The translations under genes were made by a program, and so were the position numbers. From Lunularia cruciata (Eukaryota; Streptophyta; Marchantiopsida; Lunulariales; Lunulariaceae), in assembly GCA_948567375.1 (NCBI GenBank), contig OX419756.1, positions 50,606,333 to 50,670,332 on the forward strand: a DNA stretch of 64,000 nucleotides, given 5' to 3'. Under the pieces are notes generated by a model. The model ran no database searches, had not been told where the DNA came from, and saw only the letters and a list, made by a program, of their open reading frames with translations. Within the stretch, counting starts at the first letter, position 1; every line of letters begins with the position of its first letter. Shown piece by piece: positions 55,091 to 64,000 of the stretch.

Positions 55091-56290
55091 TTAGCATGCA
55101 TCTTCCAATCTATGTATATTGTCTAAGGCTCTAATGGTATCTCTCTCAATATAAACAAGAGGAGTTATTGAGGTCTTAGTTCCAAAGGGTGGAGATATTG
55201 GTACATGTTAGCAAGAAAGTCATGATGATGTCTTAGTGCATTGGTGTTGTGGGTGGCATAGTTGGTGCAATGGATAGAGACTATGTCCTTTAATGAGCTT
55301 GGTGGTTTAGATTGGAGGGTAGACATCTTCTTCATGTATGGGAAGATGATAGAGTGCAAGTAGTACCACTTCCATCTGAAAGACTATAGTTGGTATGACA
55401 TGTTCATGAGGAGTTAGGAAATTTTGGAGTAAACAAGACATGTAGCTTACTCCATAGTCATTATTGGTGGCATAGTATGCAAACCATTATATAATAATTT
55501 TTCTTAGATGTGGGGTTTTTTACCAAGTTAGAGCATCATTCAATGCTCCTACACCATAGTTACACTCACTACCTATCATGCAATTAAATTATCCTAGAGT
55601 TTGGAATTTTTGGATTTTTACTATTGATTGTGAGACATCACACTAGTTATGGTGGAACACGTCTCCAAGTGGATTGAGTTGGTGGCACTTCTTGAAAAAT
55701 CTAGTGAAGGAGCATCTTACTCATCCTTGGATTAGGTTCTTAGTTGTTTTGGTGCACCAACAAGGTCTTGACTGATGAAGGTACAGAGTTCTTGGGAGAG
55801 TTTTAGGTCTTGTGTGACAAGGCCTTGATTGATTATTGCACTACCTCTCAAGATCACCCTAAAGCAGCTAGCATAGTAGAGAGTGTGGTTCAGATGGCGA
55901 AGAGAGGATTGTGTAAGTATAGTTTGTAGAAAGACCACTTGGGTGATTGAGATCTCCAATTACCTTGGTTGCCCATTGGCTATAGGTTCAGTTGGAAATT
56001 CTCTTTAGCATCCTTCTCTCCTTATCTTCTACTTTATGGATGAGATCCGAATTTACCTACAATCATTTGTCATGATACTATTGTAATGTTGGACTTGGAT
56101 AATCTAGATATATGGATGAATATATGTTCTCAATGGGCATAGATCTTCTGGCAAGTAATGTCACTGACCTTTGAGAACTTAGTGCTTGCTCAACAAAGGG
56201 ATACCTTATACTATGCTACTATAGACCCTCAATTTGTTGATTTCATCTAGATGATTATGTATATCTAGAGTAGACTACACCAACAACACT
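55090..56290 (+). pseudogene. Family B integrase
   Basis: HHCC-type start: His codons at about 55405 and 55459 (HSHYWW), a Cys at 55509 and a lost second Cys, followed by QVRASFNAPTP. Core: SKWIELVALLEKSSEGASY, then VLTDEGTEFLGEF (catalytic Asp 55774-55776). The Glu in SIVESVVQ (55879-55881) comes 34 residues later. C-terminal: LQLPWLPIGYRFS, then ASFSPYLLLYG and DPNLPT. Several stops and shifts. It would insert family B cDNA. It has no chromodomain; a PHD finger follows instead. Confidence 0.8.
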
Positions 56291-56294
56291 TGAT

Positions 56295-56615
56295 TTGATT
56301 ACAAGCTGCACTACCTTGAAAGTGTGTAAGGTTTTACCTTGTAGAGTCCTTATGTTAGAAGAACATGATGATGTTGTTTGGAAGGATCATATGCGCAATT
56401 GTGTGCCATGCCACCTCCCAAACATTAGTGGCACTATGGACCTAAACTTGGTAGTTGTATGTGCAAGCATGTGGTGTATGTTATATGACTCTTTTGGTAG
56501 AGTCACTAATGTATTAGTGTGTGATAGTTGTTTGAGAAGATGACATATGGCATGTTTGACTCCTCCACTCACAATGGTTCCTCAAGGACAATAGCTGTGT
56601 CATGGATGTACTTGA
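56295..56615 (+). pseudogene. Family B C-terminal module with PHD finger
   Basis: The frame from 56295 reads LEEHDDVVWKDHMRNCVPCH, then a PHD finger at 56475-56609: Cys 56475, Tyr 56484 where the second Cys is expected, C-D-S-C (56520-56531), His 56544, Cys 56553, then Cys 56598 and Cys 56607. The spacings (C-x2-C, C-x4-H-x2-C, C-x14-C-x2-C) are those of the Cys4-His-Cys3 fold. Two in-frame stops (56541-56543, 56592-56594) fall exactly where PHD fingers carry conserved Trp, and the Tyr falls on a Cys. All three are single G-to-A changes. The natural stop is 56613-56615. PHD fingers bind histone H3 tails, so this would be the chromatin-reading end of the element. Confidence 0.8.
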
Positions 56616-56675
56616 CTATAGCTAGTTCACTCTTTAGATGATATACATTGCAAAGATGCAACTAACAATGAGGCT

Positions 56676-57450
56676 TGATAGCACCCAACCTCCTAATCTA
56701 TGCACACCATAGAGCATATCACATACTTAGAGTAGATGGCTATCTAGATTTAGAGGGATCTAACTGCTAGCTAGGAGGTGATTGCGATACTTTAGAGTTA
56801 GTGCAAGATTTTTGTATGAGTTGTGCTTCTATAATGTATTATGTTGATAATAATGTATATCTGCACAATAGTTGTCATGACATTTGCAATGCCAAAGCTA
56901 GTTTCATTAGATGCAAGAGTGTTAGTCTTTGCTATTACAGTTATACAAGTAGTTGCTTAAAGAGTAGAGAGTGGTGGCTTGACTTTGTGTTTGAGCTATT
57001 GATCACACCGTTGGAGCTACCATTAATTACACTATTCACACCTTTAGATGGACCGTCAATGGAATATCAATGTTAAAGTGCTAGGTCAAGTTCAAAGGGC
57101 TACACCTTGAAGTGCAACTCCAGAAAGCTCAATTTTTTGACGTTGAGCCTTTTATTTTATGATTAAATTTTTTTCAATAATTTAAAAAAGTTTGGAATAG
57201 GTCAATTAATATAGTTTTTGTATAACAGTAGAACTATCATAATAAAAAGATGGTTATAAATTATAAAATAAAATATAAGAATTCATTTCATATTTTAAAT
57301 AACTTTTAATCAAAAAAGAGCTATATGCACTTTTAAATATATGTATCTTGGCTATGGTGGAAAAAGTCCAACAAGCAATACTTAGAGTCTCTTAGCTAGA
57401 GTGGATGAGGCTTGACTATAATCAGTGCATGTTGTTGGCAATATTGAGTT
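56676..57450 (+). mobile_element. Family B 3' LTR, plus strand
   Basis: Begins at about TGATAGCACCCAACCTCC, 60 bp after the polyprotein stop. It runs through CATTTGCAATGCCAAAGCTA, GCAACTCCAGAAAGCTCA and GTTGAGCC to TTAGCTAGAGTGGATGAGGC, matching the other family B LTRs in order. An AT-rich insert of about 200 bp (57155-57352) interrupts it. The outer edge is not sharply defined. Confidence 0.6.
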
Positions 57451-57454
57451 GATT

Positions 57455-58500
57455 GACTTTTGTAATTTATGTGGGGGCAAGGTTAATGAAGCAAATTGCC
57501 ACCTTCAATCCATCTATCTAAATCTATTTCTCACATTCCATCTACCAAATGCCAAGGCTGCTCTTCATCCATCCAGGCCCATTGGATGAATGTCATTCTG
57601 TTGGGCATTAGGTGATGTCCAATCAGCCAATTTCTCTCATGGAAATCTTCCATGTTAGGCATGTGCCAGATCTTTTAATAATTGGGGATAACTACGATTT
57701 TCTGATTTGGCTTTCTGGTTTTTGCCCTCTTGTGGTTGCTGTCCTTCTCAAAAGTCTCTACCAAATTTGTGAGTTCTTCTATCTTCCTAAACTCTCACCA
57801 CACATGTTCTCAAGTTCTTTTGCACCTTCAAAACTCCAGTATCCTACAAACTCACACTTGGTTTCTCTCTCACTATCCTTCTTCAAATGGTCTTGCTATC
57901 CTACTAAACTTTATTGGGATCTCTGTCCCTCATAATCATTCAAACCAGGTTTTGCTAACCAGTCCTCCCTTTGAAAAGATAAGTTTGGCCTCCTTTCCCA
58001 ATTTTCAACTTTTGAATCTCCCCCTACCTAGATTTTTTGTTCCAAAATATCACCTTCTTTGAACTCATACTAAATGTCACCCCTCCTCCTCGATATTAAC
58101 AACCTCTATGCCTTCATGTCTTCTTCCTCCTTGAAATCTCTCCAAAATCTAAATTGTGTCTTTAATATGGTGGTTCATAAATTTGAAATTCATTCATTCT
58201 CACACCTTCAACACAAAGTGTTGCTTCAGAAGTGACTCTTCACCTTCTGTATAACGGACACCCTTCTGTTTAACAATGAGCCCCCTCCATAGAGCAACAA
58301 TCTTTCGGGATCTAACAACACCCCCTTCTTACAATGGCATCCCATATCCAAACTTTCCTTCCTCATCTAGATGCACATATTGCAAGGGAATATATGAATT
58401 TTGAAATGTAATATTACTAAACATATTTTAGTAATCTCATTTGTAAATATGAGGTATGGTCTTTGTTCTCGATTATGAGTTCAGTTCTTAACTCATTTCT
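57455..58500. other. AT-rich stretch, no gene recognised
   Basis: Frames of up to 110 codons (57612-57935, 57730-58062) overlap in different phases and show no domain; they are rich in Ser, Phe and Leu, as expected of chance frames in T/C-rich DNA. No repeat boundary was found. Confidence 0.4.
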
Positions 58501-58519
58501 TGCACCTAGCATATGTAAA

Positions 58520-58990
58520 TTTCTTGCACCTAAAATATATAAACTGAACTGAACTCAAAATGGAAATAAATAATCAAAATTTAACAAATATCTTGAATAG
58601 GATTATATAAACAGAACTCAACTCAAAAATGGAAATATTTGCCCCATACTTAACTCATATCAGAATAACATTTCCCGGGACTCATTTTGGCATAAGGAAT
58701 ATATATACCAAACTGAACTCATTTTTGGCATGGGGAATATATAAACCAAATAGAACTCAGAAATATCTAACTCGGACTTAACTGAATTTTGGCACGGGGA
58801 ATATATAAACCAAACTGAACTCATTTTTGGCATGAGAATATATAACCAAAATATAATCAAATAGAACTCAGAAAAATATAACCCGGACGTAATTAATACC
58901 TAGCACTAGGAATATATAAACTGAACTTAACTGTCTAATATATCAACCAAATATTTCTTATTGAAACAAAAGTATATAAATTGAATGTTT
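58520..58990. repeat. AT-rich minisatellite-like tract
   Basis: The phrases GGAATATATAAACCAAACTG, AACTCATTTTTGGCATG and AATAGAACTCAGAAA recur. Starts near 58699, 58735, 58798, 58838 and 58906 give alternating spacings of about 36-40 and 63-68 bp, or a higher-order unit of about 100 bp. The units are diverged. Confidence 0.6.
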
Positions 58991-59229
58991 TTATTGAAAC
59001 AACCATCACAAATAACTCTGCCATATTTGGACACCCATGCTCTATCTATAACAACCTCAAGCATAAGCATATGCCATTTCTGAACACCCTGCAGTTTTTA
59101 CTTTCAAGGAGTCAAGGATAAGCATATAAGATCTGTATTAACTTATGCATGAAGGATCATTTTATTAAGATATATTCAAGAATCCAGCTTGGCGGTTAAA
59201 TGCAAGACATGTGTTCACAATTAAAGACT

Positions 59230-60560
59230 TTTTTTCTTCTCTATTGCTTTATCTCCTAGAGATTGATGTGTTATGTCATTGTCCACTTCTTCATCTATGA
59301 ACTCCTTTAATTTTTCCCAAGTGTCTAATCTATTGATTAAAAAATTGTGTAAAATAACACATACACTGATCCATCACAAAAGATATTGATTTCTATTTAT
59401 TTGTCTTTTCAGTTGAACTCAGACTTCTTGTAAGGAGTTCCATCTACTCTTCACAACTCCTATACAATGCTCATTGACAACATGCATCCTAGCTTTCCAT
59501 TCTATCCATATCCAAATCTATTTTGTGTTGAGTTTGCTATGCTTTAGACGAGGGTATTATATGGCTCATAGGGACATAACCGGAATCACCCAATATCTAT
59601 TGGTGATTCCGGTTAGATCACCCAATAGATATTGGTGGTGTTTGAAAGAATTATTATCTTCTCATTGATTCAAGTCTCTCCATAATGAAAACTTCTTCGG
59701 ACAAGTCAGTCATGTCAATCAGTCAGTCAGTCATGTCATGGCAAGATCCAAGCATCATGCACAATCATAACAAAATTTGTAAGTACTATTGTAAATAACA
59801 TAACAATACATAGTGAGAATTAAACCCAAATTTGCACCCATCACCAAACTCTAATAAGCAAAATCATCAGATGGCCTCTCTCTAGGATATCCTCTGTCTT
59901 TGGTATTAGGCTTCTCTAAATAAATCTATATAGGGTGAGAAATGAGCCCAAATTTGCATGCATCACAAACTCTAATAAGCAAAACTATCAAATATGCACT
60001 CTCTCTCTTTGATATCCAGCCTCTCTCATAACACTCTATATAACAAAACCTCAAGGAACAAAGAAAATCTCTTACTAGAAGAGGAATGAATTATTCTTCT
60101 CATATTGTCCCAAATATTTTGTCCATTGAGAGAGTAGGAGCCTTTCTAACTATAGTATGTTTCACTGCCAATTATGGGATGTTGGGCTAGTGGGAAGAGA
60201 GTACTGTACACCAATCCCACACACTCAATAAAACCTTTTAATCCAAAAATATTTGATATCCTCTCTCTCTCTTGGTCCTTGGGCTAAACCACATCCTTTG
60301 CAAGATTTGCTAGAATACCCATGATAACTCTATCAGTAGATTAAAAAGTAATACCTCCCATATTGGTCCTCCTTGCTATATAAACACCATTCCCACTATG
60401 CCCAAATCTATCTAATGCAAATACGAGTTGGATCCACATAGGGGCTTGATTCCTCCCCAACTTACTCTTGGTGAAAACTGCATGATATCATGAGCTCCAA
60501 TAAAGTATAAAAGACCTCACATCTATTTTCATCAATGGTTTAAAGGGATGTGGATCAAGG
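59230..60560 (-). pseudogene. PIF/Harbinger-type transposase relic
   Basis: Minus-strand frames read, in order: QLVFALDRFGHSGNGVYIAR (60380-60440), then STDRVIMGILANLAKDVV, then GFIECVGLVYST (first catalytic Asp now Tyr, about 60200-60236). Next come GSYSLNGQNI, then LGDSGYVPMS (second catalytic Asp, GDSGY at 59576-59590). Last are CIGVVKSRWNSLQEV and CVILHNFLI (about 59334-59360). This is the DDE nuclease of the PIF/Harbinger superfamily, with the usual motif order. Stops and frameshifts are frequent. The enzyme would cut and paste its own DNA element. No terminal inverted repeats or DNA-binding partner ORF were identified. Confidence 0.7.
59576..59640. repeat. Fold-back duplication within the transposase relic
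   Basis: AACCGGAATCACCCAAT pairs with ATTGGTGATTCCGGTT (one bulged C, 4-nt loop). CACCCAATAGATATTGGTG follows as a second, inverted version. The GDSGY codons lie in the left arm, so part of the coding sequence was copied in inverted form. Confidence 0.75.
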
Positions 60561-63336
60561 TTTTTGAACAACATAGAAACAAATTCACTTTGCCTACCCA
60601 CATAAATTCAGTTCTCCAAGTAATGCATAGAGATGAAAAATCCTACAACTTTAAGAGTAATTTCTACTCTTTGATGTGCATCCCATCAAAGCCACATTCA
60701 GTTTTTTCCATCCACTCATCTACATCTCAAAACTCTTTCTTGCTTTTGTTATCATACTCAAGCTGCATGTTATCAAACTCACCTTGCAAAAATGTTAACT
60801 GCTCTCGTATACACTTCTTTATCTTATTTTTCACCTCAATGCACAAACTAATGCATGGCATAGTGAAGAACCACTTCTGCTCAAAGCAGCACCATGTTAG
60901 CCTCCATTGTATCTGCATTCTCCAAGGATATCAACATCTATGTCACTTTCTCCACAAATCCTTTTCAAAATGCATCCCTTGCATCAGCAATCTCATAGGA
61001 TATCACTGTCTCTAGGCTCTTTCTCCACTAATCTATCCCCTTGCACCCGACCTCTATGGCCCTACAACTCTGTCCCACTTCACTTGATCTTTCCTCTTCA
61101 AGTTCAAAGTGCTATCTTGATCGCCTCTGATCTCTCTCCCATGCTCTAGCAGGTCCATAAACCCTCGTGTGAAATCCTCTGCCTCGTCCAAAGCAAATTG
61201 ATTTAGAGGTGATTATTAACATTGATGGTAGTTTTACACACGCCGGATCACATCCATCGATCACCCACCCTCGAACACTCACCGGGTAGAAGGTCTAATG
61301 CTCCAACAGGTGACTGAAAATGCAGTAGGTTCAGAGTATCATGGGCTGTAGATACCATCGGCCGTCTAATACTATACTCTGGAATATAGTATATATGGAA
61401 TATATATATGATTAGGCATCTGACCAGATGACCGTAATAAATCGAATTTATAAAGTATATCGTTTGGTCCATTCCTAGGGGAGCCTTTGTGTTTGGCAAT
61501 ACTGCTTCTTCCATCCTTTCGACAAGAGAATTTAATTCTAATCATGTTTGGTAAAGTTTTAAATATGATAGATAATCAATAAAATTTACATTTATTTATA
61601 ATTAAATAATTAATTATGATTAAATAATAAATTTTCTTTTGCTGAATACATCATTTAAGAGAAATCTTTTTCTGTGAAAACTTTGGTTCATATTTGAGTT
61701 AATAAACTGTATATATACAATTAGACATTAGTTACTAAGATATTTTATCTTTGTCAAATTACTTGTGTGAGGTATATTTGTTTTACGTATCACTGCTATC
61801 ACCGGTTACCACCCGGTTTAATGTGTTAATTTAGGATTAAAAGGGATTTTTCTTGTCATTTCTCATCGCTGCTCATTGCTGCTTGTAGCCACCCATAGCC
61901 ACTAGTAGCCACTTGTTGGCACTCTTTGGTGCCCAAAGCCACTTGTTGGTCATTGCTTGTCATAGCTTGTAATCACCTGGAGTTGCTCGTTGCCGTTGGT
62001 ACCCGCTCGATAGCACACGTTGATTTTGCATCCAAATGTGAGCTTGCATTGTAATTAGATTCTTGATTTCCTTTTGCTAAATTTTTATTGCCCTTTTGGA
62101 GTAAATTCCTCAACCCTCAATTAATTTCTTGGTTGCCCGCAAGATGATGCGAATCATTTTCCATAACTCACACTCTCTCTCTTTTGCCACACTAATCCAT
62201 GGAAATGAACCACCACACCAATGCAAAACTACAAAGCACACAGCTTAAGTTTATTGAAAAGAACATTTGCACACCGCATTTGCATTTGCAGATGGTGAAT
62301 TTGAATTCAAATAGTTGAGAATTGCATTTTGGATCCACCAAAAATTATCATAAATCACACTCTAAGAATCACCCACCAAAAAAACCTAGAAACTCTCTCA
62401 AAAAGCCACATCATCTATTTTGAGAATCATTTATTTCACTATACAATCCTAAACATCAAGAAAATAGTGTTTGATTTTTATAAATGAACTCAAATTGCAT
62501 GTGATATATCGTAAAACAATTTACAAAGTGTTCATTTATTAGCACCTCATCTCCTTACAGAGTTCACTAAAAGTAGTTAAGAAAGTTATTAATAACCCGA
62601 AGACATCAGTCAAAACTATTTCTGAAACCCCCTAATGTTTTCCACAAACAAATGAGTGCTTGCCAATTTCTATTGAATCTCTTGAGACGCGTTATTTGTC
62701 GGCTTCGGTTGATAGGAACAAGAAAACAGGTTAACGATGTTCAGAACGAATTTGAATGCAATGTACCCAAAACAGGCTCGAAGTGAATGCTCCTTGCTGG
62801 AACTTGAAACTTATTTATTTACTGATTCAGATTGTTTTACATGTTCTCAACTCAACAAACGTAATTAAGCTGAACGTATTCTCTCATATCAGTATAAAAA
62901 TGTCCTCAAATTTTCTTTTTATGTGCGTATTTGCAGTGTAGCAAGGTCATTTCCATACACGAGTAGTCATGGCTCGATCACGATAAATCAGTTAACCATG
63001 CACATGCTTCACTAGATCAACATGATGCCAACTCTCAATCGTGCTGCAAATGACAGGTTATTATGCGCACGAAATATGATGGTCATTTACTTATATCTCC
63101 GGATATGGAAAGAAAAATCTATGTGTATGGACCGGGGGACGTACAACATACGATACAAAGAGAACAATGCCCGATTGTATCTCTCCATATGGATATGGAT
63201 AACAAGACCTAAGTAAGGTTGCATTGACATTTGGAGTAAATGTTGCACGCTACTATGTATTGCTATGACAGCTCCTCTTTGACTCAAGTTAGAATCCTTA
63301 ATCTCCCTGAATGGGACTATGCCACTCTCCTATATA
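60560..63336. other. AT-rich stretch without recognised genes
   Basis: The 155-codon plus-strand frame 60548-61015 is opposite the possible N-terminal part of the Harbinger relic and shows no domain. Around 61,860-62,000 there is a degenerate run of TAGCCACTNG-like decamers. TA-rich palindromic sequence lies near 61,380-61,410. Nothing else was identified. Confidence 0.4.
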
Positions 63337-63734
63337 TGTTATGTTTGGCTTGTTATCAGTGACGACTGATCAACAGCAAACGTGACTGATGAAACACCTT
63401 GCTGTTTCATGCAGTGCTAGACAGTCACTTGTCTAGATATGTTCAATCACTTCTATGGTAAAGTATTAAAGTGACTAGATATCTTGAGTGGTCAATATTC
63501 AAGAAGTCACACACGTCCATATTCAGGAGTTCAGTCAGCTGACAATGATGAGGAACTATATATATGAAGAGAATAATAAAGGTTCAAAGGCTGGTGTGAG
63601 CTTATTTTAGCCGTAGAGGTAACTTCCGACACAAGAAGTGAACCACATTATTTATTGTTGTCCTTTGATTTTTGTTTAATGGGGTTTATGATGTGCTATT
63701 GCAAGAGGTCCTAGGAACTGTGTTTTCTAACAAT
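63337..63734 (+). mobile_element. Ty1/copia 5' LTR (398 bp)
   Basis: Starts TGTTATGTTTGG and ends TTTTCTAACA, giving the terminal inverted pair TGTTA/TAACA. A TATATATA box lies at 63557-63564. It is followed three bases on by TGGTATTGGAAC, a primer site of the tRNA-Met class with changes, and then by a copia gag start. The 3' LTR is beyond the window. Confidence 0.7.
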
Positions 63735-63736
63735 TG

Positions 63737-63748
63737 GTATTGGAACTT
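63737..63748 (+). other. Primer-binding site, Ty1/copia element
   Basis: TGGTATTGGAAC lies three bases after the LTR end. The first six bases match the initiator tRNA-Met site used by most plant copia elements. Confidence 0.55.
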
Positions 63749-63823
63749 AGTTGGTACTGAAGTGTGTCTTTAGATCTGAGGGTGCACTGAAGTGGTGTCC
63801 AAAAGCAAGTCCACACCAGAGCA

Positions 63824-64000
63824 ATGGCAGGGATGATATCCATATCAAATGCTAAATTTGCAGTGGAGAAGTTTGATGGGAATAACAATTTTGGACTTTG
63901 GCAGCTGAAGATGAAGGACCTTCTTGTCCAGCAAGAACTGCATAGAGCACTACGAAAAAGACATGAGGACAAAATTTATGAGGATGAGGACGATGAAAAT
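63824..64000 (+). CDS. Ty1/copia gag, N-terminal part (runs off the window)
   Basis: Opens with ATG at 63824 and stays open for 59 codons to the window edge. It reads AKFAVEKFDGNNNFGLWQLK and then MKDLLVQQELHRAL. This is the N-terminal signature of plant Ty1/copia gag (KF-x-G-x-N-x-x-x-W-x-x-x-M/K-x-x-L). No stop or frameshift is seen, so this element may be younger than the Ty3 relics. The protein builds the particle. Protease, integrase, RT and RNase H would follow outside the window. Confidence 0.8.
   Translation, partial: MAGMISISNAKFAVEKFDGNNNFGLWQLKMKDLLVQQELHRALRKRHEDKIYEDEDDEN

Noticed and set aside
57612-58062. Overlapping plus-strand ORFs of 107 and 110 codons
   Set aside because: Overlapping frames in T/C-rich DNA with no domain and no repeat support; most likely chance.
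60548-61015. 155-codon plus-strand ORF
   Set aside because: Antisense to or adjacent to the Harbinger relic, low-complexity composition and no recognisable motif.

Overview
The window is a stretch of plant nuclear DNA made mostly of dead and nested transposable elements. The evidence is Ty3-type retrotransposons with plant-style tRNA-Met primer sites, chromodomain integrases, a Ty1/copia start, a PIF/Harbinger relic and one plant receptor-like kinase exon. No rRNA, tRNA, operon or CRISPR array was seen. The species cannot be fixed from the sequence; a large, repeat-rich land-plant genome, possibly non-flowering, is an inference only.

Layout. 1-6.9 kb: AT-rich DNA with no recognised gene. 6.9-10.4 kb: remains of Ty3 family C (an LTR and gag on +, an integrase piece and an LTR on -). 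10.4-16.25 kb: a Ty3 element of family B on the minus strand, with gag carrying two zinc knuckles, a retropepsin and then a C5 cytosine DNA methyltransferase domain. 16.3-37.5 kb: mostly a G+C-richer island holding a kinase exon, a gag-like ORF and four copies of a small hairpin-rich repeat. AT-rich relics interrupt it at 21.9-28.2 kb: a broken gag/protease pair split by a non-autonomous insertion (family D), and a rearranged family B LTR. 38.5-57.5 kb: a nest. A second family B element (plus strand) carries the end of the methyltransferase, then RT, RNase H, integrase and a C-terminal PHD finger. Two family A chromovirus copies split it, one in RT (41,108-48,391) and one in RNase H (49,018-54,677). 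Family D interrupts the first of these. 57.5-64 kb: AT-rich DNA, a minisatellite-like tract, a Harbinger transposase relic on the minus strand, and a Ty1/copia LTR plus gag start that runs off the end.

The main discovery candidate is family B. Read across its two copies, it encodes gag, protease, a compact C5 DNA methyltransferase (motifs I, IV, VI, VIII, IX and X in order), RT, RNase H, integrase and a PHD finger. It would therefore have carried a possible DNA-methylation writer and a possible chromatin reader. Both copies are dead, and many of their stop codons are of the kind made by C-to-T or G-to-A change.

The second candidate is family A. Its LTRs carry arrays of heat-shock-element-like GAA/TTC repeats just upstream of a TATA box. 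All calls come from reading the sequence; no database search was run.
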